DNA of 64,000 nt from Ditylenchus dipsaci. Lineage: Eukaryota; Nematoda; Chromadorea; Rhabditida; Anguinidae. Position 1 is the first letter of the stretch. Every line of letters begins with the position of its first letter. Positions 20,901 to 58,706 of this stretch are shown here, one piece after another. The notes beneath the pieces were generated by a model. The model did no database searches, had not been told where the DNA came from, and was given only the letters and a program-made list of their open reading frames with translations. The DNA is taken from assembly GCA_004194705.1 (NCBI GenBank), contig SADC01001112.1, positions 806,001 through 870,000 of the forward strand, read 5' to 3'. The position numbers and the translations under genes were made by a program.

Positions 20901-22125
20901 AAAATCTCGTTCTAATTTACTCAATTGATCAGAACCCAACCCTGAACTATTACAAACAACTTTTTAATACCCTAAACCTTTGAAAATCACCAAAAGTAGT
21001 GTTTGGAGTAGTGTGGAGTGGTGTGGACTAGTCCTGACTCCAGGTCCTCGGGCATTTTGTGAAAGTGCTCTAAAACGAAGAAAATATTGTTTTGTGCTAA
21101 AAAAATATCCGTAGAATACTAATACGGACAGAAGAAACGAAAAAGCCCTAGAAATTGCACAAATCACCGAATTTACTGGGGGAAATCAGTAATTTACTGA
21201 GGGAAATCAGTAATTTACTGGGGAAATCAGTATTTTACTGGGGGAAATCAGTATTTTGTTTGAAATTCAAATTTACTGGGGAAAAAAATAAATTTACTGG
21301 GGGAAATCAGTATTTTGGTGTGTGTTTTTAGTTACAGCCTTTTGATTTTCGGTAGTTTTTTCTCTTCGAATTCATGATTTTTAAAGTTTTCCATTTTCGT
21401 TTCAATATTTTCGCATCCCTGTTACATAATTTTTGACCTCTACTCACAATGGTGTTTCTTGGTAATAAAAAATGTTGGCATTTTATGGCACCTTTGCACA
21501 AAAGTTGATTAAATAAGGCACAGATTTTACGCAAGCTTTTAAAGACCTACATCCCACCAGTCGCCACAAGCAGTGAAGTTGGATGCACCTCCACAGCTAC
21601 GAGTTATGATGCCGACATTAATGTCTTCAGTGCCACTACTGCTATAAAAATAAGAAACAAGTTTTCTACCCGTTTTGAGTGCTAAAAAGTGCATTTGGGA
21701 AGACACCGGGTAATGAAATCTAGCCCGAAATTCTACTTCAAATATTCTAGATTTATAGAACTGAAGTTTGCCGCTAACTGATTTGTAAATTAACTATCTC
21801 ACCCGAATTCTGCAGATCCTCAATTTTTTGTCTTATGGCTTGTTCACAATAGTCGGAGTTGAAGTAAAATTGAAATTTTACTATACTTTGTGCCTAATTG
21901 ACTAAATTTGCATACAGAACAAAAAATTTCAAATTTCAGACTGCTATTTGACCAGGCCCAAGTTTCAGCTTTCAAACAGCTGAAACTTTAAGCTTATATA
22001 TTTTTATTTTTATTATACCTATATTGTCGCCAGCCAGGTGTAAACATTGCAATGGCTGTAAGTGCCGTGCCAACAGCTACTAATGCAATAAAAAGTGGCT
22101 TGAGAATCAAAGTGTTGCACATCAT
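17942..22125 (-). CDS. Clc-like (claudin-like) four-transmembrane protein
   Basis: Five exons, minus: 22125-22019, 21641-21551, 19348-19055, 18097-18063, 18007-17942 (TAA). Starting at the first of two adjacent ATGs, TM1 covers LFIALVAVGTALTAIAMF, followed by TPGWRQY. An extracellular loop has two cysteines (SCGG, TACGDWWD). TM2 is VIIFMILALIMELVVLIWAV, TM3 is PVLCGLAASFLIVAIAVYGA, and TM4 spans exons 4-5 (GYSFWVGVGAML then VMIMATFVGCVIG). The TPGW motif, four helices and GYSFW-type last helix match the nematode Clc-like family of the claudin/PMP22 superfamily. Donor GTAGGT after GAT keeps phase 0. Exon 3 lacks one base in an A run (GCCAAAAACAAG); adding it rejoins TM3 to the SQSPFYNWLKEQN loop and gives about 197 residues. 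Specific function unknown. Its ATG lies 729 bases past the copine stop, same strand. Confidence 0.85.
18488..18615. repeat. Hairpin repeat
   Basis: GGCTTAGGTTTAGGCAAAGG... and its near-complement CCTTGCCTAAGCC flank a loop around AACATGCGTCTAAAGTATG. It lies in the Clc-like intron between exons 3 and 4. No coding potential. Confidence 0.55.
19666..19826 (-). pseudogene. hAT transposase C-terminal (dimerisation) remnant
   Basis: Reads LLAIPASTAAAERMFSITAM, then a basic loop, then LLKSKTMLVYNRNMINF and a stop. This is the A..ER.FS hallmark of the hAT dimerisation domain. Upstream coding sequence is absent: the reading frame runs into the inserted MITE and beyond it is non-coding. The catalytic RNase-H part is therefore missing and the element is non-autonomous. 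Confidence 0.8.
19827..20076. mobile_element. TACCG-family element C2 (word GGCGGCA)
   Basis: TA-flanked. The left end is CCGTATTTCCTGTAATAA followed by the perfect palindrome AAGGCGGCATGCCGCCTT. The right end, inverted, has GGCGGCA twice, each after a CTAATAA or GTAATAA spacer. Inserted in the hAT transposase remnant. Confidence 0.85.
20573..21322. repeat. Fold-back element with CCCCAGTAAATT arrays
   Basis: The left arm (20573-20725) and right arm (21168-21322) are inverted arrays of TACTGATTTCCCCAGTAAATT-type words, about six per arm, including the shared spacer GAATTTCAAACAAAATACTG. The outer end is CACCAAAATACTGATTTCC. A fragment of the same arm occurs at 27112-27165, where the C run has become a run of 18 G. 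The target duplication is not resolved. Confidence 0.75.
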
Positions 22126-22696
22126 TCAAATCCAAGAGGTAGTATTAAAAACTGTAACCTGAATACACAAACTACCTCTAATCGGCTAGTCAGGAAAATC
22201 TGAATTTACGACTTAGGATACTTGGAAATAAACAGTTTCCAGTGCTCTTGGCAATGGATACTTGGCTGCTTTTCAAGGTCTTGGGGTGCATTTCACCTAG
22301 CTAAACGTTGCTTTTTCTATGGGGAGGTATTTTCACGAAATTTGGTGACTTAAAATTAAGCATGCCCTCCGCAAAACAAGGTTAAAATAGATTTCATTCA
22401 GGAGTTTTAATTTAATAACCCCTGAATTTAGGAGCCAATATTTTAGAGACTGGCACCTTTTAAACATTTGTACTTTTCCTGCCAAATATGTTTGTTTTTT
22501 CTAACGTATTTAGCTTTCCTTTCTTGAAAAGGTGGTTTTCTATAGAGTCGCAAAACCATAGCTACCCACATTTATTTGGTTGGTTAAAGATGGCACAACA
22601 CGGACTTTGGTCACTGCCTGTGCTTGCCTAATTGGTTGCTTCTGAATATTTAAATAGCAGGTCATCTTCGATGTCAAACAAAGTGAAATAAAAGCT

Positions 22697-22702
22697 TTAT
22701 TT
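22697..22702 (-). terminator. Candidate poly(A) signal of the copine gene
   Basis: AATAAA on the minus strand about 150 bases past the copine stop codon, before the Clc-like start at 22125. Confidence 0.6.
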
Positions 22703-22853
22703 TAACAAATGACTTAGAAGAGTGGAAATGCGGCAAATATTATAATTTGGACAATGAATTTTTTTTTAGCTTCTAGTAGATGGGTAGATGCTCTCTAAGC
22801 GGCACACGCACATATAAAATATATATTTAGAAAGTAGACTGTGCTCATGCTCT

Positions 22854-49871
<27,018 letters not shown>

Positions 49872-50651
49872 CTGAAAAATATTTTGATTTTTAAGATACT
49901 TTAAGTGGGATGTAGACTTTTTTTTGAGAAACAAGAGAGAAAAAACTTTGTGAATATCAACATCTCAAGTTTTTGGGAAACAGGAACAATTAAAGTAAAG
50001 GAAAGAAAGTGAAAAAGATTAGACAATTTGTTTGTCAAGATTTGTCGAATCAGCACATAAATAACATATTTTAATTAATTGATTTCGTAATTTTTTATGG
50101 GCCTCTGAGAATAAAACAGAGAAGGTATACTACTTTATATTACGGGATTCCAGTCACTGAGAGGCACTGAGATTGAGCAAAAAGAGTCTCTGTATTACGG
50201 CTCGGAAACGTCTTTTATTTGATCAGTAATATTTAGAATTTTTGAGATTTTACATCAAAATATTACTTTTGGTGCTGGGAAATCAATAAATACAAACAAA
50301 AAGGTCACTTGTTGACCAAATGTTCTTTATTTTGAAATTTTGAGTTCCGAGCAATGCTCTATATGCATAAAATGATCAAAAGCCTTGCTCTGGTTTATGT
50401 GGCAGGTAAGTCTGTACAGTCTACTTTCGATATAACACCGCCGAAGGCCGGTCTTAAAAGCGGTGTTATATTGAGAATGGACTGCACGCGCATCTCTAAC
50501 TCATCAAGACCCCTGCGCCCTCTTTGGGGTCGAATCCCGAAGGGGCGCACGGGGCTTGAAGTTAAGATGCGCATACATACGTACCTAAGACAGGACTATG
50601 AATGCATGGTCGTGACATACCAGGGTTTTTTGGTACCAGATAACCAAACTA

Positions 50652-50899
50652 CCCTATTTCCTCCAATAAGGCGGCCTGCTCTAATAAGGCGGCCCTTTGA
50701 CTTTAAGGCTTTATATCTCAGCCCAGAAAAATATTTTTCAAAGCTGTTTATTGCGTTTTCTTAACTTCCGCGAGTTCTACCGGTTCCTCTTTTTCGATTT
50801 TAGATGGGCACTCAAAACTTTGAGATCGATCTAAAATTTTCCGTATTTTAGGGGGTTTGAAAAATAAGGCGGCCGCCTGCCTTATTAGAAGAAATACGG
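50652..50899. mobile_element. TACCG-family element C6 (word GGCGGCC)
   Basis: TA on the left, decayed TT on the right. The left end has AATAAGGCGGCC twice; the right end has the palindrome GGCGGCCGCC. The body shares TTATATCTCAG and the GATTTTAG-GGGCACTCAAAA segment. Confidence 0.8.
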
Positions 50900-51203
50900 T
50901 TTGTTGAATTTCTGTCATTTTAGTTTCTTGAGGATATCCTTGTACCCTTTTTGGTTAAATTACTTTGGTTCACCAATGCAAAAAGTCAACGGTTCTTCCC
51001 ATTTATCCCGACCTGTTTTATTTTTTCCTTCAATTTCAATAAAAGGGGGTCGAAATAAGTGGACAGAACCGAGCCAACTTTTTGATAAATTTTTTACAAA
51101 AATGTTCTTCGAGCAATAAAACATCTTTTCTACGTGTTTCAGAGCTTCGAAAGTATAATAATTACTTTCCAGGAAATTTAAACACAAAAAATGTCTTGCG
51201 GAT

Positions 51204-51466
51204 ACCGTATTTGCTCTAATAATCGGCCACTCTCTATTAAACGGCCACTCTCTAATAAACGGCCACCCCCAGAGACATATATCTCAGTCCAGAGTCAATA
51301 TTTTTCAAATCTGTTTCATGCATTTTCTTAGTTACCATGAGCCCTCCTGATTCCACTTTTCAGATTGTGGTTGAGCACCCAAAAATCCCAAAATCGAAAT
51401 ATTTTTTTTTCGATTTTTAGGGGTTGAAAAATAAACGGCCATGGCCGATTATTACAGCAAATACGG
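51204..51466. mobile_element. TACCG-family element C7 (word CGGCCA)
   Basis: TA-flanked. The left end has CGGCCA three times after CTAATAAT, TATTAAA and TAATAAA; the right end has the palindrome CGGCCATGGCCG. The body is collinear with C3, C4 and C6. Confidence 0.9.
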
Positions 51467-51521
51467 TAAGTATATTTTAAAACCGCGAAATCGAAAAATT
51501 GACAGAGTAGGTTCCATTTTC

Positions 51522-54207
51522 GGTGCACGGACGATTCACGCCCAGGACAATTCACGCCCGGGACAATTCACGCCCGGGACAATTCACGCCCGGGACAATT
51601 CACGCCCCGGACGATTCACGCCCCAGGACAATTCACGCCCCTAGATAATTCACGATAATTCACGGCGCTAAATTTATATCCTGGTAAAGGATGTCTATTA
51701 AATTGAACCACTAAAACATTACAGGTTCGGATTCCGGTGGTGTTGAAGCAGGTGGAAACCATTTAGGATTGAAAAAAGTGGCCTCCATGGCGCAGTGCGT
51801 AAGCCTTCGCGTTTTTTGGCCCTAAATGGTATTGCAGGTTCGGTCCCACGTGGTGACATACTATTTATTTTGACATGTTTGACCAGTTTTTAGGGTAATT
51901 TAGGTCGCTGATTCCGAATTTGGCGTCAAAAAAGTATAATCACTCCTAGAACTGGCCAAACAAGCCAAAAAAAGCGTGCCACTACGTGGGATCGAACCTG
52001 CGGACTATTTTAACATGAAAAACGTAAAAAATTTTTGCTCCAAGTGGACGACCACTCGGTTTTGTTGATGCATGGGTTATTCAGTAGAATTCAGGTTGGA
52101 TCATAGAAAAAATTCTAACTTTTAAAAGTTCTTTACAAGACCAAAATATTACTACCCGGGTATCACTACACTACCTGAGTTCCCTAACCTGGGTACGAGT
52201 ACCTAAGTACAACAAAACCAAGTAGTCGACCACTTGGAGCAAAATTTTTTTACGTTTTTCATGTTCCAAAACCTGTTTTCTGTATTAATTCGGACATGCT
52301 GAAGATGCTTTGATAATAGTAAAATAAGGTTTTGTTTGATATTTTTGAGTATATGGGTACAATTGATTTTACCGAAACTCAAAAATACCCTTCAAAACGG
52401 CATTTAACCACTATCAAACCCTCTTCAGCATGCCCGAATAAGTCCAGAAAACAGGTTTTGGAACCCGAAAAAATAAAAATTTTTTGATCTAAGTGGACGA
52501 CCACTTGGTTTGGTTGGTTCAGACTAAAAAATTAAAATTCCTGAAATTAAAATTCCAAATCTTCACTGAAAGTGAGAGTGAGAGTAAATTTAAAGAAGTC
52601 ATTGGGCACACTAAAAGTGAGAGTGAAAGTAAAACTGAGAAGCAGTTTTTTCCTGTTGGGTGAGAGTGAGGGTGCGAGTCAGAGTTAACTAAATAACTAA
52701 ACCCTTTAGGGTGTGTAGCTACCCTTATTACCCCAATTCTGGGTGATTTAGACGGTTTGATAAATAGAAAAGTAAATAAATAAAGTAACTTAATGTGAAT
52801 TATCTAAGGGCGTGAATTGCCCCGGCGTAAATCGTCCCGGGCGTGAATCGTCCCGGGCGTGAATTGTCCGCGGGCGTGAATCGTCCCGGGCGTGAATCGT
52901 CCCGGGCGTGAATCGTCCCGGGCGTGAATTGTCCCCGGGCGTGAATCGTCCCGGGCGTGAATCGTCCCCGGGCGTGAATCGTCCGGGCGTGAATCGTCCG
53001 GGCGTGAATTGTCCGCGGGCGTGAATTGTCCGGGCGTGAATCGTCCCGGGCGTGAATCGTCCCGGGCGTGAATCGTCCCGGCGTGAATCGTCCCGGGCGT
53101 GAATCGTCCCGGGCGTGAATCGTCCCGGGCGTGAATCGTCCCGGGCGTGAATCGTCCCGGGCGTGAATCGTCCCGGGCGTGAATTGTCCCCGGGCGTGAA
53201 TCGTCCCGGGCGTGAATCGTCCCGGGCGTGAATCGTCCCGGGCGTGAATCGTCCCGGGCGTGAATCGTCCCGGGCGTGAATTGTCCCGGGCGTGAATCGT
53301 CCCGGGCGTGAATTGTCCGCGGGCGTGAATTGTCCCCGGCGTGAATCGTCCCGGGCGTGAATCGTCCCGGGCGTGAATCGTCCCGGGCGTGAATCGTCCC
53401 GGGCGTGAATTGTCCGCGGGCGTGAATTGTCCCGGGCGTGAATCGTCCCGGGCGTGAATCGTCCCGGGCGTGAATTGTCCCCGGGCGTGAATCGTCCCGG
53501 GCGTGAATCGTCCCGGGCGTGAATCGTCCCGGGCGTGAATCGTCCCGGGCGTGAATTGTCCCCGGGCGTGAATCGTCCCGGGCGTGAATTGTCCGCGGGC
53601 GTGAATTGTCCCCGGGCGTGAATCGTCCCGGGCGTGAATTGTCCGCGGGCGTGAATTGTCCCGGGCGTGAATCGTCCCGGGCGTGAATCGTCCCGGGCGT
53701 GAATCGTCCCGGGCGTGAATCGTCCCGGGCGTGAATTGTCCCCGGGCGTGAATCGTCCCGGGCGTGAATTGTCCCCGGGCGTGAATCGTCCCGGGCGTGA
53801 ATTGTCCGCGGGCGTGAATTGTCCCCGGGCGTGAATCGTCCGGGCGTGAATCGTCCCGGGCGTGAATTGTCCCCGGGCGTGAATCGTCCCGGGCGTGAAT
53901 CGTCCCGGGCGTGAATCGTCCCGGGCGTGAATCGTCCCGGGCGTGAATTGTCCCCGGGCGTGAATCGTCCCGGGCGTGAATCGTCCCGGGCGTGAATCGT
54001 CCCGGGCGTGAATCGTCCCGGGCGTGAATCGTCCCGGGCGTGAATTGTCCCCGGGCGTGAATCGTCCCGGGCGTGAATTGTCCGCGGGCGTGAATTGTCC
54101 CGGGCGTGAATTGTTCCGGGCGTGAATTGTCCTGGGACGTGAAATGTCCTGAGGCGTGAATTGTCCTGAGGCGTGAATTGTCCCGGGCGTGAACTGTCGC
54201 GTACCCT
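51522..54207. mobile_element. Array-armed fold-back element FB-E with a hugely expanded right arm
   Basis: Flanked by CCATTTTC on both sides (51514-51521 and 54208-54215). The left arm (51522-51660) has about eight GACAATTCACGCCCGG words; the right arm (52795-54207) has about 88 in inverse orientation, mostly the 16-mer CGTGAATCGTCCCGGG with 15- and 17-base variants. The 1.1-kb interior has tRNA-like promoter boxes (51788-51848, plus) and diverged repeats. Long overlapping minus-strand ORFs in the right arm are only the stop-free array. Confidence 0.85.
51788..51848 (+). repeat. tRNA-derived SINE-like segment
   Basis: A-box-like TGGCGCAGTGCG (51788-51799) and B-box GGTTCGGTCCC (51838-51848). 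A related minus-strand B box lies near 51985. The acceptor and T stems do not pair, so it is not a functional tRNA gene. Confidence 0.45.
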
Positions 54208-54261
54208 CCATTTTCCAATTTATCAATTTTTTGTTGATTTAAATATTCAAACAAATATATA

Positions 54262-54327
54262 CCGTAAATGATCTAATGGAGCCTGCGAGGGCTCTGTTTG
54301 AGAGGAGGCTCTTTAGAACATTTACGG
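54262..54327. mobile_element. TACCG-family mini-element C8 (word GAGCC)
   Basis: 66 bases, TA-flanked: CCGTAAATGATCTAATGGAG with inverted end CCGTAAATGTTCTAAAGAGC. The word GAGCC appears at both ends and mirrored as GGCTC. Confidence 0.75.
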
Positions 54328-55434
54328 TAAGTGAAGATATGACAGAAAAAAGCAAAAAAACTAAAAAGATGACGGTCTTACGGAAAGGTTGTCATATAAA
54401 GTTCGACAGTACTCTTATTTAATTTTAATACTTATACAGTTGGAGGGAAGAAACAAAAAGAGGACTTTTTAAACTCTTTTTAAAATATTTGTCGTGCAAG
54501 ATTTTCGCCAATAAAGGAAAATGTCGTGAAGAAATCGTCACGCGACAATTTTGTTTGCAAAAGAATCTGTTGCCCAAAAATTTTTTTCAAAGAGAGTTTG
54601 TCGCGTGACTTACTAAAATGCAAAAACCTATTAAAAATAGGCTTCCCCGAGACGTCGGCAAGGAGGGTTAAAGAGACATGCCCTATGTTACACTAAGAAA
54701 AAAAGCGGAGACCGACAGTTTTTTTCTGTCTTAAACTTTTTCACGGGCGTTTTATCAAACCTAAGTTTTCTGTATGATTTTCAAAAGCCGTATAAGTTAA
54801 TCGATTTCAAATTGAACGCGCAACTAGTGAAAGCTAAGACGGTGCGGAAAAATTTGCTGGTCCCGCCTTAATTTTTCGAAACGCACGGGAAGCCCCTTTA
54901 AGGGCGACCATCGCATCTCAGGACGAACTCAAGCATGAGTTTAAATCATCTTTGAGTCCGTCCTAACATCTAATAGCATATAGAAGCTTTTTTTGCTCGA
55001 GTCCAGCAAGAAAAACGTGACAAATCACTGAAAAAATGACCCTATGTAGTATATGCTTTCAAAGACCATTCACCTTTGAAAAGTGAGAGCTTGAGAAAGT
55101 TATATTTAATCGAAAGCTAATATTCAGGGCTACTTTTCTGCAAGCTTCAAGACGATGATTTGCAACTTTTTCAAAAACGCATCGCTAAAAGCTTGTGAAA
55201 AATTTCCGAAAACTATAACTTTTTTGGACTTTCGGCGTACGGTTTTACAAAAAAAAAATTGGGTACTTTACCGTAGGGGTCGTCACCCATTTTTTCGGAC
55301 ATTATTTATGTGAAAGAACAATAACATAAATCATGCAACAACAAAAATAATAAATGTGCGGAAATCTTTGTGGATACGATTCTCCAATTTGAAACCATAA
55401 GTGAAAAACGATATCCGGACCTCGGAACTTCCTA

Positions 55435-55552
55435 CGGGTCCGCGACAATTTGCCTCTCGGGACAATTCGCTTCCGTGCCGATTCGCCTCCCGGGACAATT
55501 CGCTTCCGGACCGATTCGCCTCACGGGACAATTCGCCTCCGGTACAAAGAAG
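55435..55552 (+). repeat. Solo array arm: GACAATTCGCCTCC words
   Basis: Starts GGGTCCGCGACAATTTGCC, then about six GACAATTCGC(C/T)TCC or CCGATTCGCCTCC words. The beginning matches the ends of FB-B, FB-D and FB-E. No opposite arm was found in the window. Confidence 0.7.
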
Positions 55553-56849
55553 TAGCAGATGTAATCCTTGAAAAGTCACAGTCAACGTACCACATTCAAA
55601 CCCTCATTTTCGACGTAAAATTGTGTGGTAAATCCTGTTTGATAGGACCAAAACTGAGATTTCACCCACCCGAACCCCGAAATCCAGGGTAGGTACTTTC
55701 TGGTCAGGTGTATATTCACCTGGATGGCCTGAAAGTTGAAAAAAATTAAATCAACAAAGGTCCACACTTTTCAAATTGGTGCATTTTAAATTTTTTTGAG
55801 TCTGAACCAACCGAACCAAGTGGTTGTCCACTTGAAGCAATTTTTTTACTTTTTGGTTTCCAAAACCTATTTTCTGGACTGATTCGGGCAACTTTTTTTT
55901 GTCAATCCATCACCGGTTCGCCCTAATTTTCTCCTGTTGTTGTCCACATGGTTCATTTAGATGGTCCACTTGGATCATGCAGGTCTCCAGCTAGTCGAAA
56001 AAAATTCAGCCACTAAAACTACTCAAATTTTAGATATGTTCATTAAAACTGCTAGGTACATAAAATATCTCAGATTTAGGTGGTTTAGATAAACTGACAA
56101 ATATTTGACCAAGTGGACACTCATATGAACCAAGTGGATATCGACGTGGTGTGGATGGTATTGGATCTCCTTTAAAATGAATTTTATACCAAGTCAACTC
56201 AAAAAAGAATTATTTTGAAAAGACATTTTTGTTGAGTACCTTGCGGGAAATAAGTAATCAAAAACATTTGCAGTGTTAAATAGCATGGGTGGCCTAGTGG
56301 TAAAGCAGCAGAAAATTGGTCGTCGGTTCGATTCCCACTATGGGTACAGTTTTTACTCGAGTTTGACAAAATTGAGTGAAATTTATTTGCGTTTGAATGC
56401 GCCTTTCAAAATATTCCCATCGGCGAGCATGCCTCTTTAAGGACAAGTGCTTTGAAAAAAAATTCAAATTTTATACACGCTTCCAAACAAATAATCAAAA
56501 ATACAATTTGGAGCGCTACTTTGCAACTTTCACTGAGCACTGATTACTTCATGTCGCGCATATAAATTGCGGAATGCTTGCTTTTTCAAAAACTTGTCCA
56601 CTAACGCACTTTTTACTATGGCTCAATTATTTTTGGCACTCATTTTTGTTTAAAAAGTTTTTTTGGTCAACTATGAATAGTGTTTAGACGTCTTCTAAGT
56701 AATTTTTATACGCTAAAACCGATAAAAAGTAGTTTCCAAACAATTTCCGCACTAAAAAATGGGTTTTCAAAAAAATGTTGGTTACCATAAGTTGACCGAT
56801 TGCTTGGTCCCCCAAGCTAAAATATCGGGTATTAAGGTATCCTACCGTA
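55553..56849. other. Non-genic sequence
   Basis: AT-rich repeats, including a CCAAGTGG(A/T)-rich stretch at 55800-56160 related to 52200-52500 inside FB-E, and the tRNA-like segment at 56284-56348. No gene seen. Confidence 0.5.
56284..56348 (+). repeat. tRNA-like sequence with consensus pol III boxes
   Basis: A box TGGCCTAGTGG (56290-56300) and B box GGTTCGATTCC (56325-56335) fit the eukaryotic consensus. The T stem pairs in four of five positions, but the acceptor strands do not pair. A SINE head or tRNA pseudogene is more likely than a tRNA. Confidence 0.5.
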
Positions 56850-57126
56850 TTTTGGTCACTGGAGCTGGGCAAAAAGATCTCTATATGTATTTTTAATCAA
56901 GAGTCTTGCTCGGAATCATGTTTAAGGTAGGTGAGTGCGCGCATCTCTAACCAACCAAGCCCCCTGCGCCCCCTGCGCCCCCTTCGGGGGGGGGGGCTTG
57001 GTTGCTTGGGGTTGAGATGCGCACACCCAAATACCTTAGACACAAATCACTCGTAAGTGACTCTGGATGCATAAAAATATATGCATACCAGAGTTTCTTT
57101 ATGCGGTAGGCCCCAGCTAACAAAAC

Positions 57127-58706
57127 TAGAGCTGTGAAATGGGAATATTCCCGGTAATATTCCGGAAATATTCCCAGAAAAACACCGATTATCACCTGGA
57201 ATATCACCGAGAGAACAAAAAATGGTGATAATCTTTTGCTAATAAAATGCCTTTCAAATTTACCAAAAATTGTTGTCCCTGCATTTATTTTTCATTTTTT
57301 TTATATTTATCATATGAGGGATTAATGGTAGTAGCGACATGGTATCTTTATGTGCTTTTATTTTGGTAAAGGGACGTTTCTCCGAAAATACGCAAATGCG
57401 TAAAGTCGGAGAAACGTTCAAAAATAACAGGGGGACCAAAGGCAGTTTTTTACGTTTTTTTCGAAAATTTTCAAATCATGTCCGAACCACCAAAAACCAT
57501 CCAAAAGCACTTCAAGCCATCAATTGCTTCTAATCACACTGCTCTTAAGTCTGCCATTTGTGGTCAAGGAGTTTCAAACGATGGGTCGCTTAAGAAAGAA
57601 GGAGAGCGTTTGAGAAGACTTCTGTGGGACAGCGAGGACTTTTAGCTAGATTTGAAGGACACTCAGAACATCCTCAATCCACTGTCCAGTGCGATTGTCG
57701 CAATTGAAGGCAATGAACTTAATTCACGAAGGTGAACACTTTTATTGAGTTTAAATTGCTTCAACTGTTTTTCTTAGGTGTTACAAGATTGTCCGGGAGG
57801 CCTTTTCCAAGTCTAAAGCAGCGGTTGGAGCCAGTGGATTCTTCGACCAAATCAAGGATGAGTTTAACAATGTAGGATTGCTTCGACTTTTTTTGCCTCT
57901 AAACAATTGTTCAGATTTTGCAAAGCCGCGAAAAATTTTCGAAATCGGATGTCGCGTCAGACCTAGGACAAGCGCTAACTTATGAAGATAAGCAAAAAGC
58001 AATCGAACTCTTGGCGAACGAGTGCCTGAAAAACCCAGTGTTTGCTGGCAAAGAACGATAAGTAGCAAATAAAACTTTTTGTAGAGAATGTAGAATAAAA
58101 TCTTAATTAAGGTGATGACAAAACGGGCTGAGTGGCTGGCTGGTACAGACAAATTTGAAAAAAACATACGTCGCTATGCTTGGAAAGCAGTCGATTCAAT
58201 GGAAGCGCTCACATGGTGGAAAGCTTTTTTTCGGATACGCTCCTCTCCGAAGTCGTCCAAATGCTTCACAACGTGCCAATCACAGCTGCGTCAACAGAAA
58301 GGAATTGGTCAATCCGAGGCAAAAAATCACACTAAACTGCGCAACAGGTTAGTTTTTGCTGGAGTGGAATGAGTGGCAACTTTTTATGATCAATTTCAGC
58401 ATGAAAGTCCACACCGTCTCTCAAGTAACATTCATCAAGCAAAATCTTATGCTGAATTACACTGCTCTTTTCAAGAAAATGCGACTGGAACAGCAATCAG
58501 AAGAAATCGAAAAAGATAGAGAACCAGAATTTGAAAAAAGCATTTTGATGAAGAATGTGATATGTTTGCGTGCGATTTTGATTGAGTTGGGCTGAGTTGT
58601 ATAAATAAAGATTATTACCGAATATCACCGAAAAAAAAGATTATCACCGGTAATATTCCCGGGAATATTACCCGGAAGATTATCACCGGTGTTTATCACA
58701 GCTCTA
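57127..58706 (+). mobile_element. Degenerate hAT transposon inserted in an R1 repeat
   Basis: Ends TAGAGCTGTGA / TCACAGCTCTA, flanked by AACAAAAC on both sides (57119-57126 and 58707-58714). Sub-terminal CGGTAATATTCC and ATTATCACCGG words recur at both ends. It contains the broken transposase below. The surrounding sequence is R1 in minus orientation; uninterrupted copies at 462-490 and 15105-15140 give the empty site. Confidence 0.9.
57471..58600 (+). pseudogene. Broken hAT transposase
   Basis: Begins MSEPPKTIQKHFKPSIAS, is interrupted by a TAG after LLWDSEDF at about 57645, and resumes LDLKDTQNILNPLSSAIVAI. Two short introns follow (about 57732-57776 and 57871-57914), then further fragments. 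The C-terminal hallmark PITAASTERNWSIRG (about 58267-58311) is in another frame from the preceding EALTWWKAFF and from the following HTKLRNRL. Stop and frameshifts mean it is inactive. Confidence 0.85.

Larger units (their letters stand above)
49872..51521. other. Upstream intron or flank of the copine gene; no gene seen
   Basis: AT-rich sequence with small transposons. It includes a 68-bp TA-flanked MITE (50417-50484, word ATAACACCGC), an R1-like hairpin (about 50484-50600) and TACCG elements C6 and C7. No exon could be supported here on either strand, so the upstream exons of the copine lie further away or were missed. Confidence 0.6.

Noticed and set aside
52790..54254. Two overlapping 478- and 484-codon minus-strand ORFs rich in ARDDSRPGRFTPG
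   Set aside because: They are translations of a stop-free 16-base tandem array in more than one frame; the unit is not a multiple of three and nothing else supports coding.
56284..56348. Functional tRNA gene
   Set aside because: A and B boxes are good, but the acceptor strands do not pair and no anticodon stem-loop is clear.
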